Shown one piece after another: positions 1-9,800 of a stretch of DNA of 64,000 nt; the first letter of the stretch is position 1, and each line of letters begins with the position of its first letter. Position numbers and translations under genes: made by a program. Source of the DNA: Maricaulis sp965228215 (GTDB lineage Bacteria; Pseudomonadota; Alphaproteobacteria; Caulobacterales; Maricaulaceae). The notes under the pieces were generated by a model. The model was not told the DNA's origin, made no database searches, and saw only the letters and a program-made list of their open reading frames with translations. The stretch covers positions 1,550,001 through 1,614,000 of the forward strand of contig OZ245800.1 of NCBI GenBank assembly GCA_965228215.1. The letters run 5' to 3'.

Positions 1-1007
1 GCACATCCCGCGTGCTTCGCCGCACCTATCTGGGCGGCCTGTCGCCCTTCTTCGGTGGCACGGGTTTCCCGATCGCGACGACGTCCGACTTCCAGGGTTC
101 CAATTCCTGGGATGATTTCAGCCCGACCCTCTCTCTCGCCTGGGAGCCGATGGACGAGCACAATTTCTACTTCACCTTCAGCCAGGGCTTCAAAGGCGGT
201 TCCTTCGACCCGCGCGCCCAGACGTCGGGTACGCCGGACTTCGACCTTAGCGGCACGGTGACGCCGGACGAGATCTTCCGCTTCATGTCCTTCGAGCCGG
301 AACAGGTCGACAGCTACGAGATCGGCTGGAAGTTCGCGAGCGGCAATTACCAGCACGCCCTGGCCTATTTCCACATGGACTATTCCGACATCCAGGTGCC
401 GGGTTCCGTGGGTATCGACACCAATGGTGACGGCATCAACGACACTTTCACCGGCGTGACGACCAATGCCGGTGCGGCGACCATTCGCGGTATCGAGTAC
501 GAGGGCAGCCTTTTCCTCGGCGAGGATGTGTTCCGCCAGGGTGACGGCCTGTCCTTCAACTGGGCTGTCGGCTGGCTGGACGGCGAGTATGACGAGTTCA
601 TCAACGCCTTCGGTGTCGATGTCTCCAACCAGGTCGTCATCCAGAACACGCCGGACCTGACTGCCAGCGCGACGCTGACCTATGTCACGCCGATCGCCGG
701 GGGTGATCTGACGGTACTGAACCGGATCTCGCATCGCGGCGATACGAGCCAGTTCGAATTCCCCTTCCCGGCACTGGACCAGGAGGCGTACACGCTCTGG
801 AACATGTCGCTGGTCTGGGATGATCCGACCGGCCGTTACCAGGTCGGTGTGCATGGTCGCAATCTGACCGACGAGGAATACCGGGTTGCCGGCTATGACT
901 TCGTCAACAACGCGACCCTCGCACCCGAACTGGGTCTGGAAGGCACGTTGACGGCCTTCTACGGCGTACCGCGGACCGTCACCGGCACGTTCGCGATCCG
1001 CTACTGA
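1..1007 (+). CDS. TonB-dependent receptor, C-terminal part (5' end outside window)
   Basis: This is the last third or so of an outer-membrane TonB-dependent receptor; the reading frame is already open at base 3 and continues upstream of the window. The visible part is beta-barrel: alternating aromatic and polar strands such as NFYFTFSQGFKGGSFDPR, then a typical terminal block (GRNLTDEEYRVAGYDF followed by FYGVPRTVTGTFAIRY). It ends in an aromatic residue, as expected for Bam-dependent barrel insertion. Such receptors import siderophores, cobalamin or glycans using the ExbBD-TonB system; the substrate cannot be told because the plug domain is missing. A double hairpin follows the stop codon, so the neighbouring hydrolase is probably transcribed separately. 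Confidence 0.9.
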   Translation, partial: TSRVLRRTYLGGLSPFFGGTGFPIATTSDFQGSNSWDDFSPTLSLAWEPMDEHNFYFTFSQGFKGGSFDPRAQTSGTPDFDLSGTVTPDEIFRFMSFEPEQVDSYEIGWKFASGNYQHALAYFHMDYSDIQVPGSVGIDTNGDGINDTFTGVTTNAGAATIRGIEYEGSLFLGEDVFRQGDGLSFNWAVGWLDGEYDEFINAFGVDVSNQVVIQNTPDLTASATLTYVTPIAGGDLTVLNRISHRGDTSQFEFPFPALDQEAYTLWNMSLVWDDPTGRYQVGVHGRNLTDEEYRVAGYDFVNNATLAPELGLEGTLTAFYGVPRTVTGTFAIRY

Positions 1008-1013
1008 TGTGAT

Positions 1014-1082
1014 GGCCGGTCCAACCCCTCCGGACCGGCCTGACCAACACCCTGGACCGGAGGCTCCACAAGGGGCCTCCGG
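1014..1082 (+). terminator. Double hairpin after the TonB receptor gene
   Basis: Two GC-rich inverted repeats lie in tandem just after the receptor stop. The first has 9-bp arms (ggccggtcc at 1014-1022, ggaccggcc at 1032-1040), the second 8-bp arms (ccggaggc at 1057-1064, gcctccgg at 1075-1082). There is no strong T tract, so termination is an inference from position and stem strength. Confidence 0.5.
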
Positions 1083-1109
1083 TTCGCCGTTTCTTCCGGG
1101 GAGACCGCC

Positions 1110-2060
1110 ATGTCCCGCATGATCCTGACCCTCATCCTCGCCATCCTGGTGCTTGCCGGCGTGGCCACAATCCTCTTCTGGCCGGGTGGCAGAGACGAGG
1201 TGGACACTTCGCCCGGCGATGTCGCCGCGATTCCCGACACGCCCTACTGGGCTAACGCGGACCGGTGGGTCATGGTGGATGGGGTGAGGGCCCGTGTGCG
1301 GATCGAGGGTCCCGAAGAGGGGCCGGTCGTCGTCATGGTGCACGGTTTCTCGTTCTCGCTGGAAACCTGGGACCAATGGGCGGCCGACCTTGCGACGGAC
1401 TACCGGGTTGTCCGCATGGACCTGCCGGGTCACGCCCTGACGGGACCGGACCCGCAAGCTCGCTATTCGGTGGACCAGACGGTCGATTTCCTCGAACAGC
1501 TCATGCAGGGTCTCGGGATCGAGCAGGCCAGCCTGGTGGGTAATTCCCTCGGCGGACTGGTGTCCTGGAAACTGGCTGCGAGACGACCCGACCTCGTGGA
1601 GAAGCTCGTCCTCCTGTCGCCGGGCGGGTTTTCGATCAATGGCGTGACGGAAGACCCGGTTCCCGTACCGGTGGGCGTCAGCTTCTACCTGACCCAGGCA
1701 CCGCAGCCGATGATTGCCGCGGCGACGACGGGACTGTTCGGTGATGCCTCGCGCATGACCGACGAGATGGCCCGGCGCGTGGGTGACATGATGCGGTTCG
1801 ACGGTGTCGGCCAGGCGCTTGTCGAGCGACTGGAAGTCTTCACCCTGCCGGATCCGACGGCATCACTGGCGGCAGTCGAGGCCGACACGCTGATCCTGTG
1901 GGGTGAGAATGACCGGATGGTGCCGCCCGAACACGGTCCGCAATTTGCGGCGCTGATCCCGTCTGCCCGGCTGGTCAGCCTGCCGGGGCTCGGACATATC
2001 CCGCACGAGGAAGACCCGGCGGGCACGATCGGTGACGTCAGGGCGTTCCTGGCGAACTAG
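1110..2060 (+). CDS. Alpha/beta-fold hydrolase, membrane-anchored or exported
   Basis: A 316-residue alpha/beta hydrolase. Residues 4-25 form one hydrophobic segment that is a membrane anchor or uncleaved signal. The catalytic triad is readable: nucleophile Ser146 in GNSLGG, acid Asp268 in WGENDRMVP, and His296 in GLGHIPHEE; the oxyanion-hole HG is at residues 78-79. The family includes esterases, lipases and haloperoxidase-like enzymes; the substrate is unknown. The start has a good GGGGAG ribosome site 6-9 bases upstream. It stands alone between the receptor and a convergent regulator gene, whose stop codon overlaps the last four bases here. Confidence 0.88.
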   Translation: MSRMILTLILAILVLAGVATILFWPGGRDEVDTSPGDVAAIPDTPYWANADRWVMVDGVRARVRIEGPEEGPVVVMVHGFSFSLETWDQWAADLATDYRVVRMDLPGHALTGPDPQARYSVDQTVDFLEQLMQGLGIEQASLVGNSLGGLVSWKLAARRPDLVEKLVLLSPGGFSINGVTEDPVPVPVGVSFYLTQAPQPMIAAATTGLFGDASRMTDEMARRVGDMMRFDGVGQALVERLEVFTLPDPTASLAAVEADTLILWGENDRMVPPEHGPQFAALIPSARLVSLPGLGHIPHEEDPAGTIGDVRAFLAN

Positions 2061-2452
2061 CCGTCGCGGCGGCGGCGCGCCTTCTCGGCCCGCTCGGCCT
2101 GGAGGTCAGCCCAGTCCTGCGGCGACACATCGCTTTCCCTCAGGACAATGATGTTCAGCCCGCCATCGGCATTGCCATCATTGGCAGGGCTCTCGAACAG
2201 GCGACCCAGAACGTGGGACCGTGCGGTCTCCTTGTTGAGTTTCGGCTTGTAGACGACATTCCGGCCGGATTGGTGGCGCGTCGCGGCACCTTTAGAGACG
2301 AGTGAGCGCAGCAGGTCGAGCGCGCCGGCGTGATCGGGACGTTCGGACGCGGGCAGGTTCATCACGAGCTCGCTTGCCGAGATACCGCCCCGGTCCCAGA
2401 GCATGCGCATCACCTGCGTCTCGATTTCTGTCAGCTTTTTCGCGTCGGTCAT
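2057..2452 (-). CDS. BlaI/MecI/CopY-family transcriptional repressor
   Basis: A 131-residue winged-helix protein. The N-terminal half (EIETQVMRMLWDRGGISASE, then a recognition-helix region ending LVSKGAATRHQSGRNVVYKP) matches the penicillinase repressor family, which binds DNA as a dimer and is usually inactivated by a partner BlaR1-type sensor protease. No BlaR1/M56 gene is visible here, so the inducer is unknown. The Met at 2452 was chosen because the family match begins there; the open frame extends 45 codons upstream into sequence that overlaps the divergent DUF4212 gene and looks non-coding. The C-terminal 35 residues after LGRLFESPAN are charged and not family-typical. Confidence 0.75.
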   Translation of the reverse strand: MTDAKKLTEIETQVMRMLWDRGGISASELVMNLPASERPDHAGALDLLRSLVSKGAATRHQSGRNVVYKPKLNKETARSHVLGRLFESPANDGNADGGLNIIVLRESDVSPQDWADLQAERAEKARRRRDG

Positions 2453-2562
2453 GTCTACTTTCCCGCACCGGCGATACCGGCCCAAATCGCAACACCTCTG
2501 TTCAATTAAGGTTTTGTTTGCAAAGCTCACGCCGCGACAGGATTCGTCAGAGGGGCAACGGG
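2453..2562. promoter_or_regulatory. Divergent intergenic region, BlaI-like gene / symporter operon
   Basis: This 110-base gap must hold promoters for both the repressor (leftward) and the DUF4212-symporter operon (rightward). It is A/T richer than the coding sequence on either side around 2500-2520. The divergent arrangement makes the symporter operon a candidate target of the repressor, but I see no clear TACA-N-TGTA operator, so this is inference from layout only. Confidence 0.35.
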
Positions 2563-2850
2563 ATGACGGAAACCCAGCCGGGTGCAAAACGAGCCTATTG
2601 GCGGGCCAATCTAACTCTTATGGGGGTGTTGCTGGCCATCTGGTTCACCGTGTCCTTCGGGTTCGGGATCCTGCTGCGTCCGGTGCTCGACCAGGTTTCG
2701 ATCGGCGGTGCGCCGCTGGGGTTCTGGTTCGCCCAGCAGGGTTCGATCTTCGTCTTTGTTGCGCTGATCTTCTACTACGCCCACGCGATGAACCGGTTGG
2801 AGAAGAAATACGGTGTCCGGGATGACATCGACGGGGAGGCTGGCGAATGA
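2563..2850 (+). CDS. DUF4212 protein, small subunit of a sodium:solute symporter
   Basis: A 95-residue protein with two hydrophobic helices (near residues 19-39 and 56-77) and a charged C-terminal tail. The start region (RAYWRANLTLMGVLLAIWF) is typical of DUF4212, the small partner encoded directly in front of acetate/solute symporters of the SSS family. The ATG at 2563 follows an AGGGG ribosome site. Its stop overlaps the next start as ATGA, so the two proteins are translationally coupled and presumably form one transporter. Confidence 0.85.
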   Translation: MTETQPGAKRAYWRANLTLMGVLLAIWFTVSFGFGILLRPVLDQVSIGGAPLGFWFAQQGSIFVFVALIFYYAHAMNRLEKKYGVRDDIDGEAGE

Positions 2851-4541
2851 CCGCTTCCCTGTTCTGGACCGGGTTTTTCGTGATCGCGTCCTTCGCGCTC
2901 TACATCTCCATCGCCATTGCCTCGCGGGTCGGGTCGACCGATGAATTCTACGTCGCCGGCCATCATGTGAAACCGGTGTTCAACGGCATGGCGACCGCCG
3001 CCGACTGGATGAGCGCGGCGTCCTTCCTGTCCATGGCCGGTCTGATCGCCTTCTCGGGCTATGACGGGTCTGTCTTCCTGATGGGTTGGACAGGCGGTTA
3101 CGTCCTGCTGGCGCTGCTGCTCGCGCCCTATCTGCGCCGTTTCGGCAAATTCACCGTCCCGGACTTCATCGGCGATCGCTATTATTCCGACACGGCACGC
3201 GTGGTGGCCGTGGTCTGCGCCATCTTCATTTCCTTCACCTATATCGCCGGGCAGATGCAGGGCGTAGGCATTGCCTTCTCGCGCTTCCTGGAAGTGCCGA
3301 TCGAGGTCGGCGTGGTGGTCGGCGGACTGATCGTGCTGATGTATGCCGCGATGGGCGGCATGAAGGGCATCACCTACACCCAGGTCGCGCAATATTGCGT
3401 GCTGATCTTCGCCTTCATGACACCGGCGATCTTCATCTCGCTGCAACTGACCGGATCGCCCATTCCGCAACTCGGCTTCATCGGCGATGCGAGTGACGGC
3501 ACACCACTCCTGGTCAAGCTCGATGGTGTGCTGACCGATCTCGGCTTCACGGCCTATACCGAAGGCTCGAAATCCACCTTCGACGTGTTCGCCATTACCC
3601 TGGCCCTGATGGCCGGTACCGCCGGACTGCCGCACGTGATCATCCGCTTCTTCACGGTGCCGCGTGCCTCCGATGCCCGCAAATCCGCCGGCTGGGCCCT
3701 GCTTTTCATCGCCATCCTCTACACGACCGCGCCCGCCGTTGCCGTGTTCGCGCGGACCAATTTCGTCGAGACGGTGCACCAGTCCGTTTATGTCGAGGAG
3801 GATGCGATCGAGGGTGAACAGGTCACGCCGGACTGGTTCCATCGCTGGGAATCGACCGGTCTCCTGGCCTTCGAGGACAAGAATGATGACGGCCGGATCC
3901 AGTATGCCGCCGACCCCGCGATCAATGAGGTCACCACGCTCAATCGCGACATCTTCGTGCTCGCCAATCCCGAGATCGCCAACCTGCCGGGCTGGGTGAT
4001 CGGGCTGGTGGTGGCGGGCGGTATTGCCGCCGCGCTGTCGACGGCTGCCGGATTGTTATTGGTGATCTCGTCCTCCGTCTCCCACGATCTGTGCAAGAAA
4101 GTCCTGTTCAAGGATCTATCGGAGAAGCAGGAATTGCTGATCGCACGGCTGGCGGCCGTCGGCGCTGTCCTGGTGGCGATCCTCGCGGGCATTTATCCAC
4201 CGGGCTTCGTGGCGTCTGTGGTGGCGCTCGCCTTCGGTCTCGCTGCAGCCAGTTTCTTCCCGGCAATCCTGCTGGGGATTTTCTGGAAGCGCATGAGCAA
4301 GGAAGGCGCAATCGCCGGCATGGTCACCGGACTGGGTATCACCGGCGCCTATATCCTGACCTACAAGATCTTCGGCTGGATCCCGAATACGCCGGAGAAC
4401 TGGATCCTGGGCGTGTCGCCGGAGGGTTTCGGCACGATCGGCATGGCGATCAGTTTCGCGGTCTCAATCACCGTCAGCCTGATGACCGCACCGCCGCCGG
4501 ACGAGGTGCAGGAACTGGTCGACCGGATCCGTGCGCCCTAA
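2847..4541 (+). CDS. Sodium:solute symporter family protein (ActP/PutP-like)
   Basis: A 564-residue, about 13-helix SSS-family transporter. The segment VPDFIGDRYYSDTARVVAV and the early DEFYVAGHHVKP are characteristic of the DUF4212-linked acetate/monocarboxylate subgroup, which couples solute uptake to Na+ in the inner membrane. An extramembrane loop of about 75 residues after the eighth or ninth helix (near residues 305-380) contains DKNDDGRIQY, which has the spacing of an EF-hand calcium loop. It is coupled to the DUF4212 gene upstream and followed after 22 bases by the DUF1295 gene. The exact substrate is not determinable. Confidence 0.9.
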   Translation: MTASLFWTGFFVIASFALYISIAIASRVGSTDEFYVAGHHVKPVFNGMATAADWMSAASFLSMAGLIAFSGYDGSVFLMGWTGGYVLLALLLAPYLRRFGKFTVPDFIGDRYYSDTARVVAVVCAIFISFTYIAGQMQGVGIAFSRFLEVPIEVGVVVGGLIVLMYAAMGGMKGITYTQVAQYCVLIFAFMTPAIFISLQLTGSPIPQLGFIGDASDGTPLLVKLDGVLTDLGFTAYTEGSKSTFDVFAITLALMAGTAGLPHVIIRFFTVPRASDARKSAGWALLFIAILYTTAPAVAVFARTNFVETVHQSVYVEEDAIEGEQVTPDWFHRWESTGLLAFEDKNDDGRIQYAADPAINEVTTLNRDIFVLANPEIANLPGWVIGLVVAGGIAAALSTAAGLLLVISSSVSHDLCKKVLFKDLSEKQELLIARLAAVGAVLVAILAGIYPPGFVASVVALAFGLAAASFFPAILLGIFWKRMSKEGAIAGMVTGLGITGAYILTYKIFGWIPNTPENWILGVSPEGFGTIGMAISFAVSITVSLMTAPPPDEVQELVDRIRAP

Positions 4542-4563
4542 TTTTCCGTGAGGGAGGCCTGAA

Positions 4564-5349
4564 ATGATGGAAAGCCTGATCTTTTACGCCAGCAATCTGG
4601 CTGTGATCCTCGCGGTCATGGTCCTGTTGTGGCCGATTTCGATCCGTAGCGGAGACCCGTCCTTCATCGACGCGGTCTGGCCGACGGGTTTCATCATCAT
4701 TGCCTGTTCGGCGGCCTTCTTCTCCGGCGAGGCGGAAGTCGCCAATCCGGTCTTTGCCATGGTCACGGTCTGGGGTGCACGGCTTGCCATCCACCTCTTC
4801 CTGCGCTGGCGGCGCGAGGGCAAGGACAAGCGCTACGAGGCGATCATGGCGCGGGCGAAGGGCAATGTGCACATCTTCGTGCTCGTCTATGTCTTCCTGA
4901 TGCAGGGCGTATTGCTGTGGCTGGTCTCGCTTCCCATCCAGAACGCCGTGGCCGATGGCTATCATCCGCTGGGCACGCTCGCCCTGGCCGGCATCGGCTT
5001 GTACGGGCTGGGCCTGCTCTTCGAGGTCGTCGGTGACTGGCAATTGATGCAGTTCAAGGCCAATCCGGAGAATGCCGGCAAGGTCATGGATCGCGGCCTC
5101 TGGCGCTATACGCGTCACCCGAATTATTTCGGCGATGCCTGCGTCTTCTGGGGAATCTGGCTAGTCGCCGTCGACAATGGCACGGGCTGGTGGACCGCGA
5201 TCGGGCCGGCCTTCCTGACCTTCACCCTGGTGAAATGGTCGGGCGCGGCCCTGCTCGAGCGTAATCTCAAGGCCCACAAGCCGGGCTATGAAGACTACAT
5301 CACCCGCACGTCCGGCTTTATTCCCTGGTTCCCGAAAAAGGCGGGCTGA
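4564..5349 (+). CDS. DUF1295 family membrane protein (steroid reductase/ICMT-like)
   Basis: A 261-residue protein with about six membrane helices. Near the C-terminus it carries LWRYTRHPNYFGDACVFWG, the RHPNY hallmark of DUF1295 and related isoprenylcysteine methyltransferase or 5-alpha-reductase folds that use a soluble cofactor at the membrane face. The substrate in bacteria is not established. It is the third gene of the symporter operon, and AGGGAGG lies 7-13 bases before the ATG. A second in-frame ATG directly follows the first, so the start could be one codon later. It converges with the FetB-type permease gene three bases past its stop. Confidence 0.82.
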   Translation: MMESLIFYASNLAVILAVMVLLWPISIRSGDPSFIDAVWPTGFIIIACSAAFFSGEAEVANPVFAMVTVWGARLAIHLFLRWRREGKDKRYEAIMARAKGNVHIFVLVYVFLMQGVLLWLVSLPIQNAVADGYHPLGTLALAGIGLYGLGLLFEVVGDWQLMQFKANPENAGKVMDRGLWRYTRHPNYFGDACVFWGIWLVAVDNGTGWWTAIGPAFLTFTLVKWSGAALLERNLKAHKPGYEDYITRTSGFIPWFPKKAG

Positions 5350-5352
5350 GGC

Positions 5353-6060
5353 TCAGCCCGCGCCGGGCCGGATGCGGCCCTCCAGCCACAGGAAGACCGC
5401 CACGGAATAGGCGGACGCCTGCAGGATCATCGCCATCACGACGATCTGGTAGCGCACCGCGATCAGTGGATCGACGCCGGACAGGATCTGGCCGGTCATC
5501 ATGCCCGGCAGGGAGACCAGTCCAACAGCCAGAAGCGCATTGACCTGGGGGATGAGCGCCGCCGTCCAGGCCGCACGCCGGGCCTCGTCCGGTGTTGCAC
5601 CTGTCTCAAGCGCGTTGGCGCGGCGTTCAGCGGCCAGGGTGATCGCCGTCATCGCATTGGCGAACACCATGCCCGCGATCGGGATGATGATGTGCGGCTG
5701 GTAGAGCGGGTCGCGCAATTGCAGCACGGCATAGAGCGTGAAGAGAAGCACAGCGCCGCCGGCAAGACCCAGCGCAATCCCGGCATGGACCAAGGCGCGG
5801 CCCTTGTCGCGCCTGACCACACGCACGCTGATCAGGGCCGATATCGCGATCATGGCCGCGACGATCGCCAGGCCCAGCCAGGGATTCGGCGTCTCGAACA
5901 GGAAGACCAGAGCAAAACCGATGGCCAGCAATTGCACGGCCATGCGTGCCGTCGCGTACAGCATTTGCCGACCGCCACCAGCCCAGGCATGGGCGATCCA
6001 GGCAATGCCCAGACAGGGCAGCAGGCTCAGGGCGAGCGCGGTGAGGGAGATGGTGGGCAT
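5353..6060 (-). CDS. fetB: FetB/UPF0014-family ABC transporter permease
   Basis: A 235-residue membrane protein with about seven helices. The block IAGMVFANAMTAITLAAERR and the later LPGMMTGQILSGVDPL are typical of the FetB/YbbM family, the permease of an iron/oxidative-stress linked exporter (FetAB in E. coli). In that system an ATPase, FetA, is encoded next door; none is visible here, so the permease must pair with an ATPase elsewhere or be an orphan. The Met at 6060 is chosen because the hydrophobic N-terminus begins there; 51 upstream in-frame codons lie in a repeat-like intergenic region. Confidence 0.82.
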   Translation of the reverse strand: MPTISLTALALSLLPCLGIAWIAHAWAGGGRQMLYATARMAVQLLAIGFALVFLFETPNPWLGLAIVAAMIAISALISVRVVRRDKGRALVHAGIALGLAGGAVLLFTLYAVLQLRDPLYQPHIIIPIAGMVFANAMTAITLAAERRANALETGATPDEARRAAWTAALIPQVNALLAVGLVSLPGMMTGQILSGVDPLIAVRYQIVVMAMILQASAYSVAVFLWLEGRIRPGAG

Positions 6061-6137
6061 CTGTGTGGGTCCGGACCGAGTCGTCTTGTGAGCTTTGCCA
6101 AGCCCTGTTGTCGAAGGTGCGCGAGCGCAGAGGGCGT

Positions 6138-6224
6138 CATGAATTTCTTGCCGGCCAGCACGCCGTATGAAGGTCAGCGGGTCAAGGGTGTAACCGCCAG
6201 GATCCGATTTCATTCTTGACCCTG
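6138..6224. repeat. Dispersed intergenic repeat, copy 1
   Basis: This stretch resembles 13272-13365. The 21 bases cttgccggccagcacgccgta differ from the other copy at three positions, and gtcaagggtgtaacc corresponds to gtcaaggatgaaacc there. The copy ends in an inverted repeat with 8-bp arms, gggtcaag (6179-6186) and cttgaccc (6215-6222). Both copies sit in gaps between divergent genes. It looks like a small non-coding repeat family of the REP type. Confidence 0.5.
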
Positions 6225-6293
6225 ATGCGTGACCTCTTTAAACGCGCGCCCTGGTCGAAACGTGGCCGGGATATTGTTGATCTCGGAGCCGCT

Positions 6294-6845
6294 ATGACCT
6301 CGTTAGATTTCGCAATGACCCCCGTTCATGCCGCCGCCTGTCGTCAGGTGGGGCTCTTAAGTGCTGCACATGCTTGCAGACTGGCCATGGCCTGGCTGGA
6401 GGCGGGCTCTGAGTCCAATGCTGTCGCCGCAGTGGCCATTGAAGACCCATCTTACGTTGCTTGGGCTGACATCTCAGTGACATTCAATGATGCGCTTTCC
6501 GATTCGGGGGTCCCGTCACTTTCCCCCGACGAGGTTCGGGTCGTTTTGATGCATTGCCTGTTGCGTGCTGCTCAGAACCGGGAGCTTGCCTTGGCGGAAT
6601 TCTGGTCCGTTGGAACTCATACCCTCGGCTCAGGCGGATCTAAGGATTTTGCTCTACCTCGCGTTTCAACCGAACGGCTTTTCGGTCTCTCGCTCGAGTA
6701 TGATGAAGCCATGATGGGTGCTCTGACCGGACGAACTCTGCCCGAGATCGCAGAAGATTTGCGGCAAGAGGTGGAGCGTGTGCTGAGTGAAATCGAGCAA
6801 GCCTGGCCTGTTTGTCTGAATGGCCTCCTCCGTCTCTCTCAATGA
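6294..6845 (+). CDS. Hypothetical protein, family not recognised
   Basis: A 183-residue protein that I do not recognise. It is alanine- and leucine-rich, largely helical in appearance, with no signal peptide or membrane segment and a conserved-looking centre around LSPDEVRVVLMHCLLRAAQNR. The ATG at 6294 is preferred because GGAG lies five bases upstream; the frame is open back to a TTG at 6216 and an ATG at 6225, but the first of these lies inside the intergenic repeat. Its last seven bases overlap the end of the convergent dnaE2. Codon choice is less G/C-biased than in neighbours, which suggests an accessory gene. Confidence 0.55.
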   Translation: MTSLDFAMTPVHAAACRQVGLLSAAHACRLAMAWLEAGSESNAVAAVAIEDPSYVAWADISVTFNDALSDSGVPSLSPDEVRVVLMHCLLRAAQNRELALAEFWSVGTHTLGSGGSKDFALPRVSTERLFGLSLEYDEAMMGALTGRTLPEIAEDLRQEVERVLSEIEQAWPVCLNGLLRLSQ

Positions 6846-9800
6846 AAATCCCGGCTCTGGGGCAGGATGTCTTCCAGGCGTTCGCCCTGCATGACGCGGC
6901 GGTAGAGGGCGATCGTGCGCGGGTCGGCCTGGGGGCGGGCGATCTCGTCGGCATGGGCCAGGCTTTCCTGGAATTCCCCGCCATCGGCGAGGGCGGCAAG
7001 ACACCAGGACCGGTCGACAATACGGCTGGCCACGACATGGATGACCTTGCCTTCCTTCTGGACCCGGCCGGTCACCGACATCAGCTTGGACCGCATCACC
7101 GTCTTGCGATGGCGGTCGAAACAGCGCGGCCAGATGATCACATTGGCCACGCCGGTCTCGTCTTCCAGCGTGGCGAAGATCACCCCGCTCGCCGAGCCCG
7201 GGCGCTGGCGGACCAGGACGAGGCCGGCCAGCGTGACCCAGCGGCCGTCGCGGATCTCCTCGAGATCGGCATTGCAGACATGGCCGGTCTCGGCGAGTTC
7301 GGGGCGGAAGAAACTCAGCGGATGCGCCTTCAGGGAGAGGCGCAGACTGGCATAGTCCTGGGCGACTTCCTCGCCCTGGGAGAGGGCCGGCAGCCGGATC
7401 CGGTCCTCGCCGCCATAATCGGCGGCGTGTTCGAACAGGGGCAGGGGTTTGCCGGCCTGGGCCAGGGCCGACCAGCCGGCCTTGCGCCGGTTGAGGGCGA
7501 TCGAGCCGAAGGCATCGGCATTGGCCAGGCGGTCGATCGAACCCCGGTCCAGCCGGGTGCGGCGGGCCAGATCGTCCACACTCTCGAACGGGCCCGCCTC
7601 CTGTCGTGCCTGGACCAGGCGCGCAGCAGCCGTTTCCTTCATGCCCTTGATCTGGCGCATGCCGAGACGGACGGCAAAACGCCCGCCGCCCTCGGTCGAC
7701 AGGGCGCGCATGCCGCTGGCGGGTGAGCCCGTGGCTTCCAGCGTGCAGTCCCAGTCGGAATGATTGACGTCGGGCGGACGGACTTCCACGCCATGATCGC
7801 GGGCATCCCGAACCAGCTGGGCGGGGGCGTAAAAGCCCATGGGCTGGGAATTGAGCAGGGCGGCCAGGAAGACGTCCGGGAAATAGTGCTTGATCCAGCA
7901 GGACACGTAGACGATCAGCGCGAAACTGGCGGCATGGCTTTCCGGGAAACCGTATTCGCCGAACCCTTCGAGCTGTTTGAAACAGCGCTGGGCGAAATCG
8001 GGCGTATAGCCGTTGGCGATCATGCCCTGCATGAGTTTCTGGCCCATTTCATAGATCGTCCCAGCGCGGCGGAAGGCGGCCATGGCCCGGCGCAGCTTGT
8101 CGGCTTCGGACGGGGTGAAACCGGCCGCGACGATGGCGATCCGCATGGCCTGTTCCTGGAAGAGCGGCACGCCCAGCGTCTTGCCCAGCACTTCTTCCAG
8201 CTCACGCGAGGGAAATTCCACCGCTTCCAGCCCGTCGCGCCGGCGCAGATAGGGATGCACCATGTCGCCCTGGATCGGACCGGGCCGCACGATCGCGACC
8301 TCGATGACCAGATCGTAGAAATTGCGCGGTTTCAGGCGCGGCAGCATGGTCATCTGGGCCCGGCTCTCGATCTGGAAGACCCCGACCGTGTCGGCCTCGC
8401 AGATCATGTCATAGACGGCCGGGTCCTCGGGCGGGATGTCGGCGACGCTCATGGGACGGTCGTAATGCTCGGTGATGAAGGCCATGGCGCGCGCCACGCA
8501 GGTCAGCATGCCCAGGCCCAGAACATCGACCTTCATCAGGCCCAGCGCGTCGATATCCTCCTTGTCCCATTCCAGCACCGTGCGGTCGGGCATGGCGGCA
8601 TTGTGCAGCGGCACGATCTCGTCGAGCCGGTCCTGGGTCATCACGAAGCCGCCGGGATGCTGGGAGAGATGGCGCGGGAAACCCATCAGCTCGCGTGCAT
8701 AACGCAGGGTCAGGCGGATGGCCTCGGCATCGGGATCCAGGCCCAGCTCGTCGCGGATGCGGTCATCGGTGAGATCATCCGAGGACCAGCCCCACAGGGT
8801 TTTCGACAGGGCCGAGATGACATCCCCGGACAGGCCGAAGACCTTGCCGACCTCGCGGATCGCGCCGCGCGGCCGGTAGCAATTCACCGTGGCGGTCATC
8901 GCGGCGCGGCGGCGGCCGTATTTCTCGTAGACATACTGGATCACTTCCTCGCGCCGCTCATGTTCGAAATCGACATCGATATCGGGCGGTTCGCCGCGCT
9001 CGGCCGAGACGAAACGCTCGAAGAGGAGGTCGATGCGCGAGGGGTCGACCTCGGTAATGCCGATCACGTAACAGACGGCGGAATTGGCTGCCGATCCGCG
9101 GCCCTGGCACAGAATGCCCTCGCCGCGGGCAAAGCGCACAATGTCGTAGACGGTGAGGAAATAGGCGGCGTAATCCAGCTCCTCGATCAGGTCGAGTTCA
9201 TGGCGGACGGCTTCGGCGATCTTGGCGGGCGGGCCGGAGGGATAGCGGGTCTTCATACCGTCCGCGGTCAGGCGGCGCAGGGTCTCCATCGGGGTCTCAT
9301 TCTCGCCGATCACCTCGTCGGGATAGGCATAGACCAGCTCGTCCAGGCTGAAATTGATACGCCCGGCGAGATCCAGCGTGCGTTCGACGGCGTCTTCATA
9401 ACCCCGGAAAATACGGAAGAGTTCGGCGGGCGGTTTGAGATGGCGTTCCGCATTGGCCTCGAGGCGGAAACCGGCCGTCCTGACCGTCACGTGTTCGCGG
9501 ATACAGGTGACGACATCCTGCAGATTCTTGCGCCCCGGCGCGTGATAGAGCGCGTCCGTCGCAGCAACGGTTTCAATGCCCAGGGCGCGGGCGCATTCGG
9601 CCCGGCGGAAGAGCCGCTGACCGTCCCTCCCGTCGAACCGGCGGACCAGGGCCAGCCAGGCCCTAGCGGAGGACCGGTCCAGGAAATCGGCGGCCTTGTC
9701 CTGCCAGGCCTCATCGATCACGTCCGGCGGCAGGAGGATGAAGGCCTGGTCCTGCGAGGCACGGACAATCTCTTCCAGCCAGAGATCGCACTCGCCTTTC

